Below, one piece after another: positions 1 through 6,015 of a stretch of 6,015 nucleotides of DNA (the first letter of the stretch is position 1; each line of letters begins with the position of its first letter). The translations under genes were made by a program, and so were the position numbers. Source of the DNA: a bacterium (lineage in GTDB: Bacteria; Krumholzibacteriota; Krumholzibacteria; LZORAL124-64-63); NCBI GenBank assembly GCA_016873405.1, contig VGXH01000127.1, forward strand, positions 1-6,015, written 5' to 3'. The notes below the pieces were generated by a model. That model was not told the DNA's origin. It saw nothing but the letters and a program-made list of their open reading frames with translations, and ran no database searches.

Positions 1-39
1 CACACTCCTGCCGCCCGGCGGCAATGGTACGTCCACTCG

Positions 40-46
40 GGAGAGG
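40..46 (+). promoter_or_regulatory. Ribosome binding site that sets the TPR gene start
   Basis: GGAGAGG ends four bases before the ATG at 51. It favours this start over the in-frame ATG at 24, which has only C-rich sequence and a short hairpin (TGCCGC 9-14 pairing with GCGGCA 18-23) in front of it. Confidence 0.6.
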
Positions 47-50
47 ATCC

Positions 51-839
51 ATGAACGAAGCCCGCTTGCAAGACGGCAAGGAGCACGCGGACGCCGGGGC
101 GAGCCCCGTCATCGCGGCCGCCAACGCCGACGCCCGCCTGGCCGCCCTGGTCGCCGCCGGCACCGCCGCCCTCGAGGAGGGCAACCTGCGCGCCGCCCTC
201 GGCGCCTATCAGGCCGTGATCGAGGCCTTCCCGGATCGCGCCGAGGGGCACAACAACCTGGGAGCGCTGTGGGCATCCCTGGGCGAGTGGACCCGCGCCG
301 AAGCCTGCTTCGACCGCGTGGTGGGCCTGCTGCGCGGCAACCCGCACGTCCTGTTCAACCGCGGCGTCATGCGCAGCCATCTTGGACGACACGCGGAGGC
401 CGGCGCCGATTTCACGGCCGCACTGGCCCTGACCCCCGACGACGTGGAACTGCACAACAACCTGGGCGTGTCGCTCTTCATGCGTGGCGACCCGGACGGA
501 GCTCGTCGCCATCTCGACGCCGCGCTGCGTCTTCGTCCCGGCTACGCCAACGCGGTCCTGAACCTCTGCGATGTCGACGAGGCGTGCGGGGACCTGGCCG
601 GCGCGGTGCGCCGCTGCAACGAATTCCTGGCCGGCCGCCAGGACGCCGGCGTGCGCCGGCGCCTGCTCGACCTGCACGCCGCCGCCGGGTCGGCCCACCT
701 CGACGCCGCCTGCGGCACCGCCGAGGCCCTGCTCGCCGTGCATCCCGAGGACGCGCCGGTCAGGCAGCACCTCGGCCGCCTGCTGAACGCCCGCCAGGCG
801 CTGCAGGCGTCCGCGCAGCAGGCCCACGCGAAGGCCTGA
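51..839 (+). CDS. Tetratricopeptide-repeat (TPR) protein, probably cytoplasmic
   Basis: A 262-residue protein made almost entirely of TPR helix-turn-helix units. Five consecutive repeats keep an exact 34-residue period at about residues 29-62, 63-96, 97-130, 131-164 and 165-198. Each shows the usual small and aromatic positions (HNNLGALWASLGEW, LFNRGVMRSHLGR, HNNLGVSLFMRGD) and most end in PD or PG. A degenerate sixth unit covers about 199-233, and the tail is rich in Ala and Gln. Residues 1-28 are polar and low in complexity, with no signal peptide or membrane segment, so a cytoplasmic scaffold or adaptor role is likely; TPR arrays bind peptides or partner proteins. No catalytic domain is fused to it, so the partner is unknown. 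I chose the ATG at 51 because GGAGAGG (40-46) lies just upstream; the in-frame ATG at 24 sits at the edge of a small hairpin and has no ribosome site. TPR identity is secure, the biological role is not. Confidence 0.9.
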   Translation: MNEARLQDGKEHADAGASPVIAAANADARLAALVAAGTAALEEGNLRAALGAYQAVIEAFPDRAEGHNNLGALWASLGEWTRAEACFDRVVGLLRGNPHVLFNRGVMRSHLGRHAEAGADFTAALALTPDDVELHNNLGVSLFMRGDPDGARRHLDAALRLRPGYANAVLNLCDVDEACGDLAGAVRRCNEFLAGRQDAGVRRRLLDLHAAAGSAHLDAACGTAEALLAVHPEDAPVRQHLGRLLNARQALQASAQQAHAKA

Positions 840-859
840 CGACGGCGCCGCGCCGTCCA

Positions 860-894
860 CCGCGCCGCCGTCGTCCCCACCGGCGGCGGCGCGG
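860..894 (+). terminator. G+C-rich hairpin after the TPR gene, possible terminator
   Basis: The arms 860-870 (CCGCGCCGCCG) and 884-894 (CGGCGGCGCGG) are perfect reverse complements. Pairing can continue inward for three more positions (871-873 with 881-883, one a G-T wobble), giving a stem of about 14 pairs and a 7-base loop (TCCCCAC). It begins 21 bases after the TPR stop and precedes CCTTGCTTTCGG, which is only weakly T-rich. A smaller hairpin lies just before it (GACGGC 841-846 with GCCGTC 852-857). The position fits a terminator, but without a real T-tract it may instead be a pausing or 3'-end-stabilising structure. Confidence 0.45.
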
Positions 895-982
895 CCTTGC
901 TTTCGGCGGCCATTGCGCGCCGGCCGTCCCTGTGTGATCGTGTCGGCGGCGACAGCCCGGCTCCGCGGACGTCGCCGGGCGC

Positions 983-990
983 GGGGAGGA
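983..990 (+). promoter_or_regulatory. Ribosome binding site that sets the aminotransferase start
   Basis: GGGGAGGA lies 11 bases before the ATG at 1002, a slightly long but workable spacing. It supports 1002 over the in-frame ATG at 897, which falls on the edge of the preceding hairpin and would give a non-homologous Arg/Pro-rich leader. The rest of the 840-1001 gap holds the hairpins described above; I see no convincing -35/-10 pair there. Confidence 0.6.
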
Positions 991-1001
991 ACGGCGAACC
1001 G

Positions 1002-1889
1002 ATGCTGGTCTACCTGGACGGCGAATACCTGCCCGCCGAACGCGCGCGCATCTCGATTTGGGACGGCGGCTTCCTCTACGGCGACGGCGTCTACACCTCG
1101 CTGCGCCTCTACTCCGGCCGCCCACTGGACCTGCCCGCCCACCTCGAACGCCTGCGCCGCCACGCGGCCGCGCTCGAACTGCCGGTGCCCCTGAGCGACG
1201 CCCGCTTCGCGGCCGTCGTGGCGCGCCTGGCCGCCCGCAACGGCCTGACCGCGGCCGACGCGCGCTTGCGCATCACCGTCAGCCGCGGCGGCGACGCCGA
1301 CGATCCGTTGCCCCTGCGCGACCTCGAGCGCCTTCGCCCCACCGTGCTGGTGACGCTGGCGCCGGTGCCACCCGCGTTCGCCGCCTGGGCCCGCGACGGC
1401 ATCGCCGCCTGTCTGCTCGCCCCGGGGTCGGCGCGCGGCAACCTGCCCCACCTCAAGACCCTCAACGCGCTGCCCGCCCTGCTCGCGCAGCGGCAGGCCG
1501 CCGCGCGCGGCTGCCGGGAGGCCATTCTCGTCAGCGAGGACGGGCACCTGCTCGAGGGCTCGGTCAGCAACCTCTTCCTGGCCCGGGATGGCCGCCTGTG
1601 CACGCCGGCCGGCGACGACGGCCTCCTGGCCGGGCGCACGCGCGAGCGCGTTCTGACGCTGGCGGCCGGCCTCGGGCTCGCCTGCGAGGCGCGCCGCCTG
1701 TCGCCGGCGGATCTGCTGGCCGCCGACGAGGCCTTCACCGCCAGCAGCGTGCGTGAGATCCTGCCGGTGGTCGGCGTGGACGAACGGCCGGTCGGCGAGG
1801 GGCGGCCCGGCCCCCTGACCAGGCGGATCCAGACGGCGTACCGGGAGTTGGTGGCCCGGGAACTGGCCGGCGGCGGGCCCGCTCGCTGA
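1002..1889 (+). CDS. Class IV (fold-type IV) PLP-dependent aminotransferase or lyase
   Basis: A 295-residue enzyme of the superfamily that holds D-amino acid transaminase, 4-amino-4-deoxychorismate lyase (PabC) and branched-chain aminotransferase (IlvE). Family landmarks appear in order: an N-terminal DGGFLYGDGVYTSLR segment (21-35), HLERL (48-51 region) with the Arg expected to hold the PLP phosphate, a RITVSRGG strand (90-97), NLPHLKTLN with the probable Schiff-base Lys152, LLEGSVSNLFL (183-193) with the conserved Glu185, LLAGRTRERVL (208-218), and ADEAFTASSVREILPV (241-256), which forms the cofactor end of the site. The length is normal for the family. The N-terminal motif reads GVYTSLRLYSG rather than the EGIRAY-like motif of classical IlvE, so a D-amino acid transaminase or PabC-like activity is more likely; sequence alone does not settle the substrate. 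The ATG at 1002 is preceded by GGGGAGGA (983-990). Upstream in-frame ATGs would add a 35-residue Arg/Pro-rich extension the family lacks. It is probably a cytoplasmic dimer. Confidence 0.9.
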   Translation: MLVYLDGEYLPAERARISIWDGGFLYGDGVYTSLRLYSGRPLDLPAHLERLRRHAAALELPVPLSDARFAAVVARLAARNGLTAADARLRITVSRGGDADDPLPLRDLERLRPTVLVTLAPVPPAFAAWARDGIAACLLAPGSARGNLPHLKTLNALPALLAQRQAAARGCREAILVSEDGHLLEGSVSNLFLARDGRLCTPAGDDGLLAGRTRERVLTLAAGLGLACEARRLSPADLLAADEAFTASSVREILPVVGVDERPVGEGRPGPLTRRIQTAYRELVARELAGGGPAR

Positions 1890-1923
1890 ACGCGCCGGCC
1901 CGACGGCGGCGCCGACGCGCGAA

Positions 1924-1953
1924 ACGGCCGCCCTCCCCGCGGAGCGCGGCCGT
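1924..1953. terminator. Hairpin between convergent genes, possible two-way terminator
   Basis: ACGGCCGC (1924-1931) pairs with GCGGCCGT (1946-1953). Inside it, CTCC (1933-1936) pairs with GGAG (1941-1944) after a single C-C mismatch, leaving a CCGC loop. It lies in the 87-base gap between the convergent aminotransferase and NYN genes, where a shared terminator is expected. On the - strand the stem is followed by TTC and on the + strand by CACCCCT, so neither direction has a proper T-tract. The position is the main support. Confidence 0.4.
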
Positions 1954-1976
1954 CACCCCTCGCGCGGCGCCGAGGC

Positions 1977-2591
1977 TCAGAAGTCGAAGCTCGTGTCCTG
2001 CACCTTGAAGGTGTTGAACTCGTCCTGTTCGCTGGCCGGCAGCTCGTTGCGGACCTCACGCGGCAGCGGCGGGGCGCCCGCCAGCACCAGCTCGTCCTTG
2101 AGCGCGGCCAGGTCGATGTACTCGTCGGCCGCCGCGATGAGGTCGGTGCTGGTCATCTCGCGCAGCCCGCAGACCTCGACGTGCTTGCCGCGGCGCGCCA
2201 GAGCCGCCACCAGGGGCACGAAGTCGCCGTCGCCCGTGCACAGGACGACGCTGTCGAGGTGCTGCGACATGTCCAGCACGTCGATGGCCATCTCCATGTC
2301 CAGGCTGCTGCGCACGCTGCGGGTGCTCGTGTCCAGCTCGTTGAAGTTGCGGACTTCCTTCGTCACGACGGTGAAGCCGTTCAGCTTCAGGAAGTTGATG
2401 AAGTCGATCTTGCCTTCGGACTGGTTGTTGATCGCCGTGTAGAAATAGGAACGGATCAGGCGCCGCTCGCCGGCCAGGCGCCGGCACAGCTTGAGGTAGT
2501 CCATCCGCATGTTCATGTGCTTGGCGCTGTAGTGGATGTTCTCCCCGTCGATGAATACCGCGACGCGATCACGTGGACTGTGCTGATACAT
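1977..2591 (-). CDS. NYN-domain (LabA/DUF88-like) putative ribonuclease
   Basis: A 204-residue protein with a PIN-like NYN domain over about residues 8-165. The first strand is VAVFIDGENIHYS with Asp15. A central helix carries SSLDMEMAIDVLDM with Asp98 and Asp104, matching the K-x-x-D-x5-D motif of LabA-type proteins except that the usual Lys is Ser95. A later strand ends in LCTGDGDFVPLV with Asp121 and Asp123, then RRGKHVEVCG. These acidic residues form the expected metal site, so RNA cleavage is the likely activity; this is family inference, as most members are uncharacterised. The C-terminal 35 residues form a polar, acidic linker ending in FKVQDTSFDF, which resembles no domain I know and could be a binding tail. 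There is no signal peptide, so it is cytoplasmic. The start is well set by AGAGGTGA six bases upstream. It follows the RND permease on the same strand after 172 bases with no strong terminator between, and converges on the aminotransferase gene. Confidence 0.92.
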   Translation of the reverse strand: MYQHSPRDRVAVFIDGENIHYSAKHMNMRMDYLKLCRRLAGERRLIRSYFYTAINNQSEGKIDFINFLKLNGFTVVTKEVRNFNELDTSTRSVRSSLDMEMAIDVLDMSQHLDSVVLCTGDGDFVPLVAALARRGKHVEVCGLREMTSTDLIAAADEYIDLAALKDELVLAGAPPLPREVRNELPASEQDEFNTFKVQDTSFDF

Positions 2592-2597
2592 TGACGT

Positions 2598-2605
2598 TCA
2601 CCTCT
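2598..2605 (-). promoter_or_regulatory. Strong ribosome binding site of the NYN gene
   Basis: On the - strand, AGAGGTGA lies six bases before the ATG at 2591. It closely matches the anti-Shine-Dalgarno complement and sits about 12 bases downstream of the leader inverted repeat, so folding of that repeat could affect access to it. Confidence 0.7.
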
Positions 2606-2617
2606 GTGCAGGTAAAT

Positions 2618-2674
2618 CGGCCGGATGGCCGGCCAGCCAGGCGAGTCGACAGGGTCCGTCGGTCCATCCGGCCG
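2618..2674 (-). repeat. 11-base inverted repeat in the NYN gene leader
   Basis: CGGCCGGATGG (2618-2628) and CCATCCGGCCG (2664-2674) are exact reverse complements separated by 35 bases. The arm nearest the gene can also fold locally: GGCCGG (2619-2624) pairs with CCGGCC (2629-2634) around a 4-base loop. The two foldings use the same bases and so exclude each other. The element occupies the space between the permease stop and the NYN ribosome site. It could be a regulatory leader, a DNA operator, a 3' structure of the efflux transcript, or chance in G+C-rich sequence. Confidence 0.5.
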
Positions 2675-2695
2675 CGGGTTCCTGCCTTGCCCGGC

Positions 2696-2724
2696 ACGTT
2701 AGCCGCTGCGGGACCGATCCGCAA
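2696..2724 (-). promoter_or_regulatory. Weak candidate promoter for the NYN gene
   Basis: Read on the - strand, TTGCGG (2724-2719) and TAACGT (2701-2696) are spaced by 17 bases, the preferred sigma-70 spacing. Each hexamer matches only three of six consensus positions. If real, transcription would start near 2689 and the leader would contain the whole inverted repeat. This is the best pair I can see in the 172-base gap, but it could easily be chance. Confidence 0.15.
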
Positions 2725-2763
2725 TCGCGGAATGCGGGCAATCTTCAGTCGGCCGCCAAGTGC

Positions 2764-5700
2764 TCACGCAGGCTCGGGTTCCCCGCGCGGCGCCGCGGCC
2801 GCGGGTGTCGCTCCGCGCCCCGCAAGCCCGCCGGCCAGACCCGCGCGCCAACGCATGGCCAGCAGGTAGTAGGTCGGCATCACCAGCAGCGTCAGCACGG
2901 TGCTCGAGGCCAGGCCGCCGCTGATGGCGCGCGCCATGGGATAGTATTCCGCGCCCCCCACGTGGGCGCCGCTGGCGAACGACAGGGGCATCAGGCCGAG
3001 GATCGTCGTGCCCGCGGTCATCAGGATCGGGCGCAGCCGATCGGTGCAACCCTCGAGCACGGCCTGCTCCGGCCCGCGTCCGCAGCGCCGCAGGCCCTCG
3101 ATGTGGTCCACGAGGACGATCCCGTTGTTCACGACCACCCCGATGAGGATCACGATCCCGATCATCGCCATGATGTTGAACGGCGTCCCGGTGGCCATCA
3201 TCAGCCAGAACACGCCCAGCGAGGCGAAAGGCACCGTGCCCATCACGACCAGCGGCAGCAGCAGCGACTCGAAGAGGCTCGCCATCACGAAGAACACGCA
3301 GACCAGGGCCAGCAGCATGTTCACGCCCATTTCGCTCTGCTGCTGCTGGGCGCGACGGATCTCGCTGCCGAAGTTCCAACCGTACCCCAGCGGCATCGCC
3401 AGCGAGTCCATCACCGGCCGCACGGCGTCCAGGCCCTCGTCCAGACGGTCGCCCGCCCAGGTCCCGGTGATCGTGATGCCCGAACGCTGGTCGCGGCGGA
3501 AAACGCGCTCGGGCCCGCGTCCGAACGCGAAGGAGGCGACCTGATCGAGTTGGACCGGCTCGCCGCCGAGCGCGCCGATCGGCAGCAGCGCGAGGTTCTC
3601 CAGCGATTCGCGGTCTTCCGGAAGCAGCGAGACGACCAGATCCACCTCGCGATCCCCCGTGCGCAGACGCGGCAACTGCACGCCCCGGTAGGTCAGGCCC
3701 ATGACGCGCGAGACAGCGCCGGGCGAGATCCCGAAGCGACCGGACTGGACCGGATCCACGAGCACCGCCACCTCGGCGCGGCCGATGTCGTCGTCGCTGC
3801 GCAGGTCACCCACGCCCTCGACCAGCGCCAGGCGCCGCTTGGCCTCGGCCGCGTACTCGCGCAGCAACTCGGTCTCGTCGCCGCTGATCGTCAGCGCGAA
3901 CGCCTTCGCGCCGGAATCCTGGCCCTGCTCGTCGCCGAAACGGTACTCCACGCCCGCCTGCACCGGCAGGCCTTTGCGCAGGTCGTCGCGCGTCCGGCGG
4001 AAGAAGTCCTCGCTGACGACGCCGTCGGCGAAGAACAGCGTGATCCCGCCCCGGTCCGAGCGGTAGAACGAGTAGATGTCGCGCAGGCCCAGGTCGGAGC
4101 GCCGGGTCTCCAGCCAGTCCGCGGCGCGCGCGACCAGCACCCGCGACGCCTCCTTGTCGACCGGTCCGGTGTAGTGCAGCTGGACGCGCAGGTTCTCGCG
4201 GCGCAGTCCGGCATCGCCCTGCAGGTCGGGCTTGAAGCGCGCGACCTTCATCGCGCCGGCCGTCGCCAACAGGACCGCGGGCACCAGGACCAGCGCCGTC
4301 AACAGCGGGTGGCGAACGGCCGTCCAGCCCAGGGTCGAGCGGTAGCGCGTCTGGAGCCAGCGCAGCCAGCGCGGCTCGGCGGCAGCGGTCGCCCCGCGCG
4401 AACCACGCAGCGCCAGCAGCGGCACCACGGTCAGGCTGACCAGCAGCGACAGCACCAGCGTCACGCTGATCGTCACCCCCACCTCGCCCAGCCACACCGA
4501 GAGCTCGTCCGCGCGACTGATCACCACCGGCGCGAACACGATCACCGTGGTCAACGTCGAGGCCGTGATGGCAGTGCCCACCCCGCGCGTGCCGCGCACG
4601 ACCGCCGCCAGCGGCCGCTCGCCGCGCAACTGCCGCCGGTGGATCGACTCCAGGACGACCACCGCGTTGTCCACCAGCATGCCGACCCCGAGCATCAGGC
4701 CCATCATCGTCAACACGTTGAGAGAGCGGCCGCTCAGGAAGAGGAAGACGCAGGCCCCGACCACCGACAACGGTATCGCCAGCGAGACCACCAGGGTCAT
4801 CGACACGCGACGCAGGAACAGGTACAGCACGGCGATCGCCAGCAGCGAGCCCGTCAGACCGCCCTGCAGCAGCCCGCGCAGCGAGTCGGTGATCTGGTCG
4901 GCCTGGTTGAAGAAGGCGAAGCTGCTGATGCCCTGCAGCGCCGGGTCCCTGTTGATTCGGCGCAGTTCCGCCTCCACGGCGCGGCAGACGGCGACCGTGT
5001 TCGCGCCGGAGGCCTTCTGGATCCAGAACGCGACGGCCGGTTCGCCGTTCAGCACGCGCCCGTACTCCAGTGCCGGCGCGCCGTAGACGACCTCGGCCAC
5101 GTCGCCGAGCCGCAGGCCGCGTTCGTTGACCGGCAGCCCGGCCAGATCGGTCGCGCCGGCCAGACCGCTGACCGTCCGCACGTCGTAGCGCAAACCCCGG
5201 TCGGTGACGCGGCCCACGGTCAGCTCGACGTTCGCCGCCTCAAGGGCCCCGAACAAGCGGTCGAGGTCCACCTGGTGCTCGCGCAGCTTGTCCAGCCGCA
5301 GGTACACCGAGGCCTGCGTCGGCAGCACGCCGTCGATGTTCACGCGGCCCACGCCGGGAATGCGCTGCAGCGGCGCGATGATCCTCTGGTCGAGCAGGTC
5401 CCAGCTCTCGGACAGGTCGCGGCCCCGCGCCGCGATGCGTCCCTCGATGACCGGGATGTCGCTGGTGTTGAAGGTCAGCAGGAAGATCTGCGGGATGTCC
5501 GGCGGCAGCCGGTCGCGGATCTGGTCGATCTTCTCCTTCACCTCGAGCCGCAGCAGGTTGACGTCGCGGCCCCAGTCGAAGATCACGCCGACCTGAACCT
5601 CGCCGGCGTCGCTGTAGCTCTGGATGCCCTTGACCCCGCCGAGGGTGGCCAGGATCTCCTCGATCGGACGCACGATCTCCCGCTCCCCCTCGGCCGGGAT

Positions 5701-5862
5701 GCCGCCCTGGTACGGCACATAGACGGCGATGAACGGCAGTTCGACCCGCGGCAGGAAGTCCAGCGGCAGCTTGACCAGGGAGACGGCGCCCAGCACGACC
5801 AGGCAGGCGGCCGCCATCGCGAGCGTGACCGGACGGCGCAGGGACAGGCGGGTCAGCCACAC
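2764..5862 (-). CDS. RND-family efflux permease (HAE1/AcrB-like), inner membrane
   Basis: A full-length 1032-residue proton-driven RND pump subunit. It shows the duplicated plan: TM1 at about 11-31, a large periplasmic region to about 335, TM2-TM6 (336-486), TM7 (517-538), a second periplasmic region (about 539-846), and TM8-TM12 (847-1003). Landmarks are LPLDFLPRVELP after TM1, RPIEEILATLGGVKGIQSYS (65-84), LGVGMLVDNAVVVLE in TM4, the ASLFESLLLPLVVM stretch at TM8-TM9, VVVNNGIVLVDH in TM10 and DRLRPILMT at TM11. By alignment in mind to AcrB, Asp398 matches D407, Asn399 sits at D408, Asn912 at K940, and Arg942 and Thr949 at R971 and T978. A drug- or amphiphile-exporting trimer with a periplasmic adaptor and outer-membrane channel is the family expectation; the substrate cannot be read from sequence. 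Periplasmic Glu/Asp patterns do not suggest a CzcA metal pump. The GTG start follows GGGGAGGT by eight bases and lies one base after the stop of another RND permease, so the two are co-translated. Confidence 0.95.
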   Translation of the reverse strand: MWLTRLSLRRPVTLAMAAACLVVLGAVSLVKLPLDFLPRVELPFIAVYVPYQGGIPAEGEREIVRPIEEILATLGGVKGIQSYSDAGEVQVGVIFDWGRDVNLLRLEVKEKIDQIRDRLPPDIPQIFLLTFNTSDIPVIEGRIAARGRDLSESWDLLDQRIIAPLQRIPGVGRVNIDGVLPTQASVYLRLDKLREHQVDLDRLFGALEAANVELTVGRVTDRGLRYDVRTVSGLAGATDLAGLPVNERGLRLGDVAEVVYGAPALEYGRVLNGEPAVAFWIQKASGANTVAVCRAVEAELRRINRDPALQGISSFAFFNQADQITDSLRGLLQGGLTGSLLAIAVLYLFLRRVSMTLVVSLAIPLSVVGACVFLFLSGRSLNVLTMMGLMLGVGMLVDNAVVVLESIHRRQLRGERPLAAVVRGTRGVGTAITASTLTTVIVFAPVVISRADELSVWLGEVGVTISVTLVLSLLVSLTVVPLLALRGSRGATAAAEPRWLRWLQTRYRSTLGWTAVRHPLLTALVLVPAVLLATAGAMKVARFKPDLQGDAGLRRENLRVQLHYTGPVDKEASRVLVARAADWLETRRSDLGLRDIYSFYRSDRGGITLFFADGVVSEDFFRRTRDDLRKGLPVQAGVEYRFGDEQGQDSGAKAFALTISGDETELLREYAAEAKRRLALVEGVGDLRSDDDIGRAEVAVLVDPVQSGRFGISPGAVSRVMGLTYRGVQLPRLRTGDREVDLVVSLLPEDRESLENLALLPIGALGGEPVQLDQVASFAFGRGPERVFRRDQRSGITITGTWAGDRLDEGLDAVRPVMDSLAMPLGYGWNFGSEIRRAQQQQSEMGVNMLLALVCVFFVMASLFESLLLPLVVMGTVPFASLGVFWLMMATGTPFNIMAMIGIVILIGVVVNNGIVLVDHIEGLRRCGRGPEQAVLEGCTDRLRPILMTAGTTILGLMPLSFASGAHVGGAEYYPMARAISGGLASSTVLTLLVMPTYYLLAMRWRAGLAGGLAGRGATPAAAAPRGEPEPA

Positions 5863-5863
5863 C

Positions 5864-6015
5864 TCAGGCGACCTCCCCGCCGGCGGCGCCGGCGGGCAAC
5901 GCCGCGTCGGCGCGTTCCCGCGCTCCGGCCCGGCCGCCGGCCAGGGCGACGTACGCCACCGGCACCACGAGCAGCGTCAGCAGTGTCGCGAGGGACAGGC
6001 CCGCGATGACGGTCA
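5864..6015 (-). CDS. C-terminal end of a second RND efflux permease (cut by window edge)
   Basis: Reading the - strand from the window edge after two bases of a split codon gives 49 residues and a TGA at 5866-5864. They begin TVIAGLSLATLLTLLVVPVA and continue YVALAGG, which is the typical last membrane helix (TM12) of RND permeases, with the conserved VVPVxY end. A short Arg/Ala/Gly-rich cytoplasmic tail ending GGEVA follows. The equivalent stretch of the complete permease downstream (AISGGLASSTVLTLLVMPTYYLL) is clearly homologous. The stop is followed by one base and then the GTG of the next permease, so this is the upstream partner of a tandem pair, as in MdtB-MdtC type systems. This short frame is easy to miss, but motif and position support it well. 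Confidence 0.85.
   Translation of the reverse strand, partial: TVIAGLSLATLLTLLVVPVAYVALAGGRAGARERADAALPAGAAGGEVA
5871..5878 (-). promoter_or_regulatory. Ribosome binding site inside the upstream permease gene
   Basis: On the - strand, GGGGAGGT lies eight bases before the GTG at 5862 and is itself part of the last codons (Gly-Glu-Val) of the upstream permease. With the TGA-G-GTG junction this suggests translational coupling, and it supports GTG rather than the internal ATG (Met16), which would cut into TM1. Confidence 0.7.

Noticed and set aside
9..23. A small hairpin (TGCCGC and GCGGCA around CCG) at the left edge
   Set aside because: A 6-pair stem with no T-tract is common in sequence this G+C-rich, and the preceding gene is outside the window, so no role can be supported.
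269..937. A + strand frame overlapping the TPR gene
   Set aside because: It is Arg/Pro-rich shadow coding produced by base composition. The overlapping frame shows five regular 34-residue TPR units.
1109..2059. A 316-codon - strand frame opposite the aminotransferase gene
   Set aside because: The translation is Arg/Ser/Ala-rich low-complexity sequence without motifs, and the + strand frame has all class IV PLP enzyme landmarks. It also runs into the NYN gene in another frame.
2573..2869. A 98-codon + strand frame across the NYN-RND gap
   Set aside because: It is Pro/Arg/Ala-rich, has no good ribosome site or motif, and overlaps both the start of the NYN gene and the end of the RND gene on the opposite strand.
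2962..6009. A 1015-codon open frame on the + strand opposite the RND permease genes
   Set aside because: Its codons are exact reverse complements of the permease codons, so a stop would need a TTA, CTA or TCA codon in the permease, and such codons are rare in G+C-rich genes. The product is His/Gln/Arg-rich with no fold signature, while the - strand frame is an unmistakable RND permease.
1..6015. Search for a mobile element, CRISPR array, toxin-antitoxin pair or phage-defence system
   Set aside because: I saw no transposase, integrase, direct repeats with spacers, tRNA, att-like duplication or base-composition break. The NYN protein alone, without a partner gene, is not enough to call a toxin or defence module.

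Overview
The window is 6 kb of very G+C-rich, tightly packed bacterial chromosome. Coding density is high, third codon positions are almost all G or C, and Shine-Dalgarno sequences are clear. The RND efflux proteins need an outer membrane, so the organism is diderm. The style of the transporter (LVDN and VVNN motifs) and the mix of genes would fit a high-GC member of the FCB/Eisenbacteria-Krumholzibacteriota type or a deltaproteobacterial lineage. That placement is only an impression, because no marker gene is present.

Layout, left to right. (1) A + strand tetratricopeptide-repeat protein (51-839) is followed by a long G+C-rich hairpin (860-894) that may end its transcript. (2) A + strand fold-type IV PLP enzyme of the D-amino acid transaminase/aminodeoxychorismate lyase/branched-chain aminotransferase superfamily (1002-1889) follows. 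(3) A short convergent gap holds another hairpin. (4) A - strand NYN/LabA-type (DUF88) putative ribonuclease (1977-2591) has a strong Shine-Dalgarno and an 11-base inverted repeat in its leader. (5) A - strand RND efflux permease of 1032 residues (2764-5862, GTG start) fills half of the window. (6) The last 49 residues of a second RND permease (5864 to the window edge) end one base before that GTG.

The two RND permeases form a translationally coupled tandem pair, read right to left. The periplasmic adaptor and outer-membrane channel genes, if present, lie beyond the right edge. The NYN gene is next on the same strand, 172 bases downstream of the permease stop. It could be read through from the efflux operon or have its own promoter. 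The TPR and aminotransferase genes are convergent to this block, and nothing in the sequence links them to it functionally.

I find no mobile element, CRISPR array, tRNA, rRNA or clear novel system. The points most worth a second look are the mutually exclusive hairpins in front of the NYN gene and the Asn substitutions at the proton-relay positions of the RND permease.
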